Positions 58,103 through 64,000 of a stretch of 64,000 nt of DNA are shown in pieces. Numbering within the stretch: position 1 is the first letter of the stretch; every line of letters starts with the position of its first letter. Where the stretch lies: positions 1 through 64,000 of the forward strand of contig CAYPKG010000005.1 in the NCBI GenBank assembly GCA_964411275.1, in the 5' to 3' direction. Under the pieces are notes generated by a model, which made no database searches, had not been told where the DNA came from, and saw only the letters and a program-made list of their open reading frames with translations. The translations under genes and the position numbers were made by a program. This DNA comes from CAYPKG01 sp964411275 (GTDB taxonomy: Bacteria; Bacillota; Clostridia; Christensenellales; CAG-138).

Positions 58103-58930
58103 CTATCTAACCCGAAAGATCGTTCGCTTGCATGTCCCGGCAATGGTATTGGACAGGCGGCAGCGTCCGTTTGCGATGATGACGGTGGTTCCCTGGAGCA
58201 CCGGCTCTTTGATAAAGTCCAGCTTAGCCTTCGCGCCGCTGGCCCCCGCCCGGCTCGCCCCCTCGCAGCATTTTTGCAGCTCCTCAATGGCGGCGACAAC
58301 TTCCTCTGGATTTTTGCCCTCCACCGCTTCCACCAGCGTGGAAGGATCGTGGGGGTCCCGGTAAATCCCATCTACTGAGGTAAATATCACGAGATACTTC
58401 GCGTGTACCAATGTGGTGATTACGCTTGCGGTCTCGTCGTTGTCGATGCATTCCACAACGGGCGCGCCATGCTGCCGAAGATTGATGATTTCCCAGCGCC
58501 TGTTTTCCTCCATGGATACTGGATCGTTATAGTTGATGATGGGCACCGCGCCCTGGGTCGCGCAGCGCAGGAGAAAACGGCGGATGTGCTCCCGCTTTTC
58601 CGGATCGTTGAAATGGGTGTGCTCCACCAGCAGCTGCCTTACGCTGTACTGCCCGGGGATAAACTGCCGGTACTGGTTCATCAATATTGCCTGCCCCTGG
58701 GCGGCGTAGTCCGTCTTGATGTCCTCTTTGTCGCCGATCAGCTCCCGCCCGTTGCGCTTGATGTAATCCAGCCTTCCGATTTCCACAGCGCCGGAGCTCA
58801 CCCAGATGATCCCAGGCCTTAGTTCCGCCCCCAGCCGGCTAAAAATATTGTAATCAATATCGTTGTCCGCCGGGCGGATCAGCGCCATGGAGCCGATTTT
58901 GCCCACGATTTCATAATCGAATTTGGTCAT
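58103..58930 (-). CDS. Amino-acid kinase family protein, glutamate-5-kinase-like
   Basis: 275 residues. The AAK pattern is clear: V-S-S-G-A-V (about 45), A-A-Q-G-Q-A-I-L-M-N-Q-Y, a P-I-I-N-Y-N-D segment (about 130), then D-N-D-E-T-A-S and F-T-S-V-D-G-I-Y-R-D-P. These match glutamate 5-kinase, but the N-terminal G-S-K-V-V phosphate loop is altered (KIGSMALIRP) and the PUA domain is absent. proA is not nearby. The true substrate is therefore open. AAGGAGG precedes the ATG. It heads the three-gene operon behind a structured leader. Confidence 0.75.
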   Translation of the reverse strand: MTKFDYEIVGKIGSMALIRPADNDIDYNIFSRLGAELRPGIIWVSSGAVEIGRLDYIKRNGRELIGDKEDIKTDYAAQGQAILMNQYRQFIPGQYSVRQLLVEHTHFNDPEKREHIRRFLLRCATQGAVPIINYNDPVSMEENRRWEIINLRQHGAPVVECIDNDETASVITTLVHAKYLVIFTSVDGIYRDPHDPSTLVEAVEGKNPEEVVAAIEELQKCCEGASRAGASGAKAKLDFIKEPVLQGTTVIIANGRCRLSNTIAGTCKRTIFRVR

Positions 58931-58955
58931 GCTTGCCTCCTTAGCTTCTGACTAC

Positions 58956-59052
58956 AAAAAGCAGCCCCGCATCCAACTTGGGATGAAGGCCGCAAGCATC
59001 CGCAGTCGCCCCGTTTCACGGGGAATATTTCTCAACCCTTGCGGTTGCTGCT
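58956..59052 (-). promoter_or_regulatory. Structured leader with terminator-like end before the kinase operon
   Basis: On the minus strand AGCAGC near the 5' side (plus 59047-59052) can pair with GCTGCT, which is followed by a T-run (plus 58956-58965). Alternatively CCGCAAG (plus 59038-59044) pairs with CTTGCGG (plus 58990-58996). Internal hairpins CCCCGT-GAA-ACGGGG (plus 59009-59023) and CATCC/GGATG (plus 58970-58985) are perfect. Mutually exclusive stems next to a T-run are typical of attenuators or riboswitches. It fits no class I know. Confidence 0.5.
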
Positions 59053-59189
59053 ATCATAGCGCACGGGGAGGCGGGTTGTCAATGCTTCCGGCACATGGCA
59101 ACCGCTGATGAATTCATGCAAAATGCTCCCGCAAATCCGCCCGCCTTAATTCTTCATGGGCTACAAGGAAAGATGATACTCTTTTGCTA

Positions 59190-59217
59190 TTTACAATTCT
59201 CAATAAAGGATTATAAT
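59190..59217 (+). promoter_or_regulatory. Promoter of the sigma-region-2 protein gene
   Basis: TTTACA (59190-59195), 16 bp, TATAAT (59212-59217), 40 nt before the ATG. Confidence 0.7.
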
Positions 59218-59257
59218 AGGGGTAGGAATTCGCTATAGCGATAATTTGGAGGAGAAT

Positions 59258-59866
59258 ATGGACAATCACGAATGTATCCTGCGTTGGCGGCAGGGGGAGG
59301 AAGAAATGCTGGGATTGCTTGTGGATAAAAACATGCCGCTGATTAAAAAACTTGCGGGGCGGTATGTGTTTTCGGCTCATTGGGACCCGGCGGTGAGTTG
59401 GGAGGATCTCTTGCAGACGGCCACGATGGGGCTGATCGAGGCGGCCTACGACTGGCAGCCGGAGCGGGGGAGCTTTGCCGCCCTGGCCTGGATTAAAATG
59501 CGAAAGGCGCTGAGTGCGACGCTGCCCAACCGGAAAGGCGAGGTTCTTTTTTGCGAGCTGAAGGAGCCGGTGCCCGCCCCCGGCAGTGATCCGCTGGAGC
59601 AAATACTGGAGCGGGAAGCCAATAGCGCTGTGGGAGAGGCGCTTTCCCAATCCGGCGTCACTTTGGAGGAGGCCGAACGCGACCCGGCGGCGCTTTCCAA
59701 CCTGCGCAGCAGCAGGCGCGTCAAAGGGCTTTGGGAGATGTATACCGGCGCGCCCTGGCAGCACAAATCCTTTCAGGATTGGAAAAACACCCGGGATAGC
59801 GCCACGGAAGCCGCTGCCATGAGACGGGAAAAATTAAAAGGGCGTATGGGTTTTCACAAAGGATGA
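59258..59866 (+). CDS. Sigma-70 region 2-like protein
   Basis: 202 residues from the ATG at 59258 (GGAGG 7 nt upstream). Residues about 18-90 (N-M-P-L-I-K-K-L-A, D-L-L-Q-T-A-T-M-G-L-I-E-A-A-Y-D, G-S-F-A-A-L-A-W-I-K-M-R) match sigma region 2, which binds core RNA polymerase and the -10 element. A recognizable region 4 helix-turn-helix is missing; the C-terminal half is charged and unlike region 4. It could be a degenerate sigma factor or a phage-like regulator. Its targets are unknown. Confidence 0.75.
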   Translation: MDNHECILRWRQGEEEMLGLLVDKNMPLIKKLAGRYVFSAHWDPAVSWEDLLQTATMGLIEAAYDWQPERGSFAALAWIKMRKALSATLPNRKGEVLFCELKEPVPAPGSDPLEQILEREANSAVGEALSQSGVTLEEAERDPAALSNLRSSRRVKGLWEMYTGAPWQHKSFQDWKNTRDSATEAAAMRREKLKGRMGFHKG

Positions 59867-59976
59867 TAGCTTCACGGCGCCGATGGCTATTTTCAAATGG
59901 CATAAAGGGGCGCTTCTGCCGCCAAACTATACCTGTTCTTGATAAGAGAGCGATTATAGAAGGAGGTACTGTAAAG

Positions 59977-60147
59977 ATGGAAAGCAAATACGGAAAGCAG
60001 GCCATCGGCTGCGAAGTGACCAGTTGCCGGTATAACAGACAGGGCAACGAATGCGAACTCTCCCGTATCGAGGTCATGCCCTGCCATGGCGTTCACGACG
60101 GTGAAGCTTCCAACGAAAGCCTCTGCGGTTCCTATCGCGTTAAGTAG
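59977..60147 (+). CDS. DUF1540 cysteine-rich small protein
   Basis: 56 residues with AAGGAGGT 10 nt before the ATG at 59977. Four cysteines in the order C-x4-C-x7-C-x9-C plus a final L-C-G-S-Y fit DUF1540, a small probable metal-binding domain common in Clostridia and sporulating Bacilli. Function unknown. A terminator follows. Confidence 0.85.
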   Translation: MESKYGKQAIGCEVTSCRYNRQGNECELSRIEVMPCHGVHDGEASNESLCGSYRVK

Positions 60148-60172
60148 GCTTGGACGAAAACAGTATCATGAG

Positions 60173-60210
60173 CGCAAAGGGCTGCTGAAATAGGCGGCCT
60201 TTTGCGTTTT
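60173..60210 (+). terminator. Terminator after the DUF1540 gene
   Basis: Arms CGCAAAGGGCTGC (60173-60185) and GCGGCCTTTTGCG (60194-60206) with one mismatch/G-U, then TTTTA. Confidence 0.8.
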
Positions 60211-60232
60211 ATTATGAGCGGCGGCTCACCAC

Positions 60233-60261
60233 TTGTGCGAACGGGTGGCAACGATTATAAT
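60233..60261 (+). promoter_or_regulatory. Promoter of the acyltransferase-like gene and hisF
   Basis: TTGTGC (60233-60238), 17 bp, TATAAT (60256-60261). Confidence 0.65.
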
Positions 60262-60325
60262 AAATTCAAATACCTGTTGGTGAAACAAAGCGAATGATTT
60301 TTTACCAACGGAGGGGAGTATCGAT

Positions 60326-61165
60326 ATGCGCGCAGACGGCCAGGTCATCAAAAAAATGCCGGCATTCGGCCGGATTTTCCCATATATTATGAGCGCGCGC
60401 CATGACAGCCAGAATTTTTTTCGGGCTGACATAGACGCGGCGCCAATCGACGCGTTTATCAACCGCTGGCGCAAGGAGGGCGTGCAAATCACCAGGATGT
60501 CGCTGATACTGGCGGCATATGTGCGCCTGGTCAGCCAAAATCCGGCCTTAAACCGGTTTGTGGTGGGCAAAAAGATTTATGCCCGCAACCATTTCGTGGC
60601 GAGCTTTGTTCTGTTAAAAGGGCAATCCTCCGCTGGGGAGGAGACGGTTGTGAAGGTGCATTTGGACCTTGCGGACAATGTGTTCGAGGTGGCGAAAAAG
60701 GTCACGGAGGCGGTGGAGGAAAACCGGAACAAGGCCAATGAAAACGATGTGGACAGGCTGCTGGGGGGGATTATGCGCATTCCTCTCATCCCATCGCTGA
60801 TCGTGTCCATCATCAAGGGAATGGACAGGCTGGGGCTGTTGCCCCGGTCTATCATAGACGCCTCTCCGTTCCACACAAGCCTGTTTATTTCCAATCTGGC
60901 CAGCATCCGCACGAATTATATTTACCATCACCTGTACAACTTTGGCACCACCAGCGAATTCGTGACATTGGGCCAGCACGTAAAAACCCTGGCGCTTGTG
61001 GGCGGCGAGGTTGTAGAAAAGAAGCTGTATCCTCTTGCCATCGTCACGGATGAGCGGATCTGCCCCGGAGATTATTACGCACGCTGCTTTCGGCAGATGG
61101 AGCATCTGTTGAAAAACCCACAGATACTCGAGCAACGGGCGGAACAGGTGTTGAAAGAGGAGTGA
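60326..61165 (+). CDS. 2-oxoacid dehydrogenase E2-type acyltransferase homologue with an altered active site
   Basis: 279 residues. It has the CAT/E2 catalytic-domain fold: an N-terminal K-M-P-A-F-G-R-I-F-P-Y-I-M-S-A-R-H-D segment, I-T-R-M-S-L-I-L-A-A-Y-V-R near 55, and H-T-S-L-F-I-S-N-L-A-S-I near 190. The catalytic HxxxDG (usually in DHRVIDG) reads D-E-R-I-C-P-G here, so both His and Asp are replaced. No lipoyl or E1/E3-binding domain is present. It is therefore probably not an ordinary acyltransferase. GGAGGGG precedes the ATG; hisF starts 2 bp after its stop. Confidence 0.78.
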   Translation: MRADGQVIKKMPAFGRIFPYIMSARHDSQNFFRADIDAAPIDAFINRWRKEGVQITRMSLILAAYVRLVSQNPALNRFVVGKKIYARNHFVASFVLLKGQSSAGEETVVKVHLDLADNVFEVAKKVTEAVEENRNKANENDVDRLLGGIMRIPLIPSLIVSIIKGMDRLGLLPRSIIDASPFHTSLFISNLASIRTNYIYHHLYNFGTTSEFVTLGQHVKTLALVGGEVVEKKLYPLAIVTDERICPGDYYARCFRQMEHLLKNPQILEQRAEQVLKEE

Positions 61166-61167
61166 GG

Positions 61168-61947
61168 ATGCAGACTGAAAACATGCTGAAAAAACGCATT
61201 ATCCCCTGCCTGGACATCCGGGACGGCCGGGTGGTAAAGGGCGTGAATTTCATAAATATCCGCGACGCGGGCGACCCTGTGGAGGTGGCGAAGCGGTATG
61301 ACGGGCAAAAGGCGGACGAGCTGGTGTTTCTTGACATCAACGCCAGCCACGAGGGCCGTTCCACCGTGATCAATATGGTGGAGCGGGTGGCGGAACAGGT
61401 GTCGATCCCATTTACCGTGGGCGGCGGGATTACAGAGCTTGATTGGATCAAACAGCTGCTGCGCTCCGGCGCGGACAAGGTCAGCCTCAACTCTCCCGCG
61501 CTAAACCGCCCCGATTTTGTGGACGAGGCGGCGGACCGCTTTGGCAGCCAGTGCATCGTGGTGGCCATCGACTGCAAGCGGCGGCTTGATGGCGGATACA
61601 CCGTTTACAAAAACGGCGGCCGCATCGACACAAAGAGGGATGCGCTTAAGTGGGCGCTGGAGGTGGAGCGCAGGGGCGCAGGGGAGATACTGTTGACCAG
61701 TATGGACGCGGACGGCACAAAAAACGGATATGATTTGGACATCACCCATATCATATCGGAGGCGGTTCATATTCCGGTTATCGCTTCCGGCGGGGCAGGG
61801 GCTTTGGAGCATTTTGCTGATGTTTTGTCCCCCGAATGCGGGGCAAGCGCCGCCCTTGCGGCGTCGCTGTTTCACTTTGGAGAACTGACAATAGACGAGG
61901 TGAAAAAACATTGTGCGATGCGGGGCATTCCCATGCGGATGGAATGA
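61168..61947 (+). CDS. hisF: Imidazole glycerol phosphate synthase cyclase subunit
   Basis: 259 residues from the ATG at 61168 (5 nt after AAAGAGGAG); an ATG at 61183 is possible. A TIM barrel with the catalytic aspartates in C-L-D-I-R-D-G-R-V-V-K-G and V-A-I-D-C-K-R. With HisH it makes the imidazole ring of histidine and AICAR. No other his genes are in the window. A large terminator follows. Confidence 0.95.
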   Translation: MQTENMLKKRIIPCLDIRDGRVVKGVNFINIRDAGDPVEVAKRYDGQKADELVFLDINASHEGRSTVINMVERVAEQVSIPFTVGGGITELDWIKQLLRSGADKVSLNSPALNRPDFVDEAADRFGSQCIVVAIDCKRRLDGGYTVYKNGGRIDTKRDALKWALEVERRGAGEILLTSMDADGTKNGYDLDITHIISEAVHIPVIASGGAGALEHFADVLSPECGASAALAASLFHFGELTIDEVKKHCAMRGIPMRME

Positions 61948-61970
61948 CCTAATATTCTAAAGAAACAATC

Positions 61971-62034
61971 GGGGCTGCAGCGCTAAGTGCATTCCAATAT
62001 GCTTTGCATGCACTTGGCGCTACAGCCCCTTTGT
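61971..62034. terminator. Bidirectional terminator between hisF and the AbrB-type gene
   Basis: A long stem, 61971-61991 against 62009-62029 with two mismatches/bulges, followed by TTTGTTTG. Confidence 0.85.
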
Positions 62035-62059
62035 TTGCTCCTGTCAAACTGCGAGAATT

Positions 62060-62308
62060 TTACTTTGATGCTTTGTTGATTTTCTCCAGACATTCATGGC
62101 AAATGTTCTTACCATTATAGTGGACAACGTTTATGGCATTGTCACAGAACATACATGCTGGGTGGTACTTTTTCAAAATGATGGTATCTTCGTCCACAAA
62201 TATTTCAATCGAATCCTTAACATCAATGCCCATTGTCCGGCGCAGCTCTATGGGGATGACCACCCGCCCCAACGCGTCCATTTTGCGCACAATACCTGTA
62301 GATTTCAT
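62060..62308 (-). CDS. AbrB/SpoVT-family transition-state regulator
   Basis: 82 residues. The swapped-hairpin DNA-binding domain (about 1-50) has the classic M-K-S-T-G-I-V-R-K-M-D-A-L-G-R-V-V-I-P start. The C-terminal part has C-M-F-C ... C-H-E-C, a likely zinc knuckle found in Clostridia AbrB-like proteins. Such proteins control the switch to stationary phase and sporulation. It is convergent with hisF and divergent from spmA. Confidence 0.92.
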   Translation of the reverse strand: MKSTGIVRKMDALGRVVIPIELRRTMGIDVKDSIEIFVDEDTIILKKYHPACMFCDNAINVVHYNGKNICHECLEKINKASK

Positions 62309-62470
62309 TTCCCTATACCTTCCTATATCTAGTTGGCAAATAACATGATCGGTTGTGATTTAGCAGCCTGACTTCTCAATAATATACATAAATGATAGAA
62401 CAAGTCAATAATATTATAAAGTGTTAATAATATTGGAAATAGATACCAGTTCGGAATGGAGCGGTTTGCC

Positions 62471-63037
62471 ATGATGGGTTGGATATGGGGAATTTTATTT
62501 TGTGTCGGTGTTGTCACACTGACGATCAACGCCGGAGGCGATGCGGCTGTCAAGGCAATGCTGGACGGCGCGCAGCAATCGGTGACCATCTGTATTTCCT
62601 TGGCGGGGGCGTATCTGCTTTGGATGGGACTATTGGGGATCGCAAAAAAATCCGGGCTGATCGACGCGCTGTCAAAAAAAATCCGGCGGCCCGTATCCTG
62701 GCTTTTCCCGGGAGCGGGCAACGCCACCGGCGCCATTACCCTCAACATCGCGGCGAACATGCTGGGTATGGGCAATGCGGCGACCCCCTTCGGCCTTGAG
62801 GCGATGCGGCTGATGCAGCAAACCAACAAAACCCCTACAGTGGCAACAACCGCCATGTGCGCGTTTCTCGCGGTGAACGCCTCAGCATTGCAGCTCATTC
62901 CCACCACGCTGATCTCCCTAAGGCAGGCGGCGGGTTCCATGCAGCCCGGGGTGGTGATTTTGCCGTCCTTTCTTTCCTCGCTCCTGGCTACCCTTGCCGC
63001 CGTTGCCGGATGCAAATGGTGCATGCGGCGCAAATGA
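62471..63037 (+). CDS. spmA: Spore maturation protein A
   Basis: 188 residues from the ATG at 62471 (GGAG 9 nt upstream; ATG 62456 overlaps this site). Nucleoside-recognition (Gate) domain membrane protein with about five spans and G-A-G-N-A-T-G-A-I-T-L-N-I-A-A-N-M-L-G. SpmA and SpmB act together in spore core dehydration and heat resistance. The gene overlaps spmB by 4 bp. Confidence 0.93.
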   Translation: MMGWIWGILFCVGVVTLTINAGGDAAVKAMLDGAQQSVTICISLAGAYLLWMGLLGIAKKSGLIDALSKKIRRPVSWLFPGAGNATGAITLNIAANMLGMGNAATPFGLEAMRLMQQTNKTPTVATTAMCAFLAVNASALQLIPTTLISLRQAAGSMQPGVVILPSFLSSLLATLAAVAGCKWCMRRK

Positions 63038-63546
63038 TCGCCGCCATAATCCCCTTGTTGTGCGCGGGGGTGGTTCTCTTCGCGCTGTACCGGGGGGTGG
63101 ATGTATACGAGGCCTTTCTCGCGGGGGCAAAGGAAGGGTTGCCGGTGCTGTATAAGGTGCTGCCGGCCATGGGGGCCATGCTTGTGGCCATTGAGCTTTT
63201 GCGGGCCAGCGGGCTGATGGAGGGATTGACAGGGCTTCTAAACCCGCTGCTGTCCAAATTGGGGATGCCGCCGGAGCTGCTGCCCCTAGCGCTATTAAGG
63301 CCGTTTTCCGGAAGCGCCGCCATGGCAATCGTGGCGGACCTTTTTAAGGTTTACGGGCCGGACAGCCTCATCGGACTCACCGCCAGCGCCATGATGGGCT
63401 CTTCTGAAACCATATTCTATACCATCGCCATGTACTTTGGCGCGGTGGGCGTGAAAAAGACAAGGTTTACGCTGCCGGTGGCGCTGCTGGCCACCTTTGT
63501 TAGCGTGGTGGCATCCGTGGTAATTTGCAGAATTTTGTATGCGTAA
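63034..63546 (+). CDS. spmB: Spore maturation protein B
   Basis: 170 residues from the ATG at 63034 (ATGA overlap with spmA). Gate-domain membrane protein with about four spans. R-P-F-S-G-S-A-A-M-A-I-V-A-D and M-M-G-S-S-E-T-I-F-Y-T-I-A-M-Y-F-G are the SpmB hallmarks. A weak hairpin with a T-run (about 63560-63590) may be its terminator. Confidence 0.94.
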   Translation: MIAAIIPLLCAGVVLFALYRGVDVYEAFLAGAKEGLPVLYKVLPAMGAMLVAIELLRASGLMEGLTGLLNPLLSKLGMPPELLPLALLRPFSGSAAMAIVADLFKVYGPDSLIGLTASAMMGSSETIFYTIAMYFGAVGVKKTRFTLPVALLATFVSVVASVVICRILYA

Positions 63547-63598
63547 AACTCAGTCAAAAAACCGCCGCTGCTGCGCAGCTTGCGCTTTTTTGAGGGAT

Positions 63599-63687
63599 CA
63601 CGTTTTGATTGTTCGACAATGTCTTAAGGTGAATTGCCGCAAAGCGGCAAGAGAGTATCCCCTGGGGGACACGGTCATCAAAACGTG
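63599..63687 (+). repeat. Dispersed repeat B, copy 2
   Basis: Core AAGGTGAATTGCCGC-AAA-GCGGCAAGAGAG...CCCCTGGGG with perfect 11-bp outer arms CACGTTTTGAT (63599-63609) and ATCAAAACGTG (63677-63687). These arms differ in sequence from those of the other copies. The inner TGTC/GACA pair replaces CACAC/GTGTG of copies 1 and 3. Confidence 0.85.
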
Positions 63688-63699
63688 CAAAGTACCCAA

Positions 63700-63795
63700 T
63701 TTTCTAATGAAAATTGGTTCCGAATTCGCCGCACACAAGGTGAATTGCCGCAAGGCGGCAAGAGAGGGCACCCTGGGGTGTGTCGCCGAATTCGG
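63700..63795 (+). repeat. Dispersed repeat B, copy 3, with an adjacent hairpin
   Basis: Core nearly identical to copy 1 (CACACAAGGTGAATTGCCGC, then CACCCTGGGGTGTGTCGC), flanked by CCGAATTCG (63720-63728) and CGAATTCGG (63787-63795). A separate 9-bp hairpin CCAATTTTC/GAAAATTGG lies just upstream (about 63700-63718). Confidence 0.85.
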
Positions 63796-63805
63796 CTGAA
63801 CATCC

Positions 63806-63920
63806 CCCCGAAATCATTGGATTTCGGGGATTTCAGTAAGGTTCTATGTCAAAGTCTTCGACTTTGACCACCCTAAGGGGTTACGACCCCTTGATAATCC
63901 CCGAAGGGCTTTGTCGATGG
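63806..63920. repeat. Array of stem-loops and a repeat A fragment
   Basis: Three perfect hairpins in a row: 63806-63815/63820-63829 (10 bp), GTCAAAGTC/GACTTTGAC (63848-63868) and AAGGGGT/ACCCCTT (63875-63892). They are followed by GGCTTTGTCGATGG (about 63907-63920), the right arm of repeat A. There is no gene between spmB and the leftward gene end at 63922; the whole 375-bp gap is repeats. Confidence 0.75.
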
Positions 63921-63921
63921 A

Positions 63922-64000
63922 CTATGTGGCTTGGTGAATAATCCGGTATCCGTCCTGGGTTTTCACGGCCACCTGTTCCATATCCCTGTCCAGAAGCTCC
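63922..64000 (-). CDS. C-terminal end of an unidentified protein (runs off the window)
   Basis: Reading leftward from the window edge, an open frame gives 25 residues ending D-G-Y-R-I-I-H-Q-A-T and a TAG at 63922-63924. It is too short to identify. It is included because the frame is open to the edge and is a plausible leftward gene end. Confidence 0.4.
   Translation of the reverse strand, partial: ELLDRDMEQVAVKTQDGYRIIHQAT

Overview
The window looks like chromosomal DNA of a fairly GC-rich, spore-forming, anaerobic Clostridia (Bacillota). Evidence for this: an oxygen-sensitive class III ribonucleotide reductase, SpoIIQ-like and SpmA/SpmB spore proteins, an AbrB/SpoVT-type regulator, sortase-built pili, strong Shine-Dalgarno sites, and TTG/GTG starts. 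I cannot name a genus.

Layout. 1-10.9 kb: start of tuf, tRNA-Gly, an MsmX-type sugar ABC ATPase behind a structured leader, a GntR/ABC operon with an in-frame amber codon in the ATPase, glmS, then ylmH-folC-glmU. 11-18.5 kb: nrdG/nrdD with the glycyl-radical site on a separate 50-residue protein and an NrdR-like palindrome, lplA, a metallo-hydrolase and an esterase-like lipoprotein. 18.6-24 kb: an SH3-repeat protein, a SpoIIQ-like M23 protein, yycJ, a CPBP protease, rlmH and a YbaK-type deacylase.

24-34.4 kb is the accessory highlight. A leftward pilus operon (Rrf2 regulator, giant tip adhesin, backbone pilin, two class C sortases) is preceded by a ~250 bp segment bounded by 19-bp perfect inverted repeats, and a tyrosine recombinase gene ends 10 bp beyond the right repeat. 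Inside the segment is a consensus promoter, at present pointing away from the pilus genes, and a terminator that acts leftward. I read this as an invertible switch, drawn here in the OFF orientation.

34.7-40.3 kb: a DUF202 protein, a permease and a DUF3604 metallohydrolase, with a divergent multidomain regulator. 40.5-50 kb: tRNA-Thr, ftsK-rimO-pgsA, cinA-recA, a CDF transporter, an aromatic-acid-exporter-like protein and tRNA-Arg. 50-53 kb: a zeta-toxin-like kinase, a lipoprotein, an HTH/DUF2975 pair and gene remnants. 53-56 kb: rpmH-rnpA-yidD-yidC-jag, flanked by direct copies of a 50-bp repeat. 56-64 kb: a kinase/cysK-like/aminotransferase operon behind a structured leader, a sigma-region-2 protein, DUF1540, a degenerate E2-type acyltransferase with hisF, an AbrB regulator, spmAB, and an array of stem-loop repeats.

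Three dispersed copies of a second repeat share a core but have different, self-complementary flanks, which suggests a conserved RNA or DNA fold. All calls are from reading the sequence; no database search was run.
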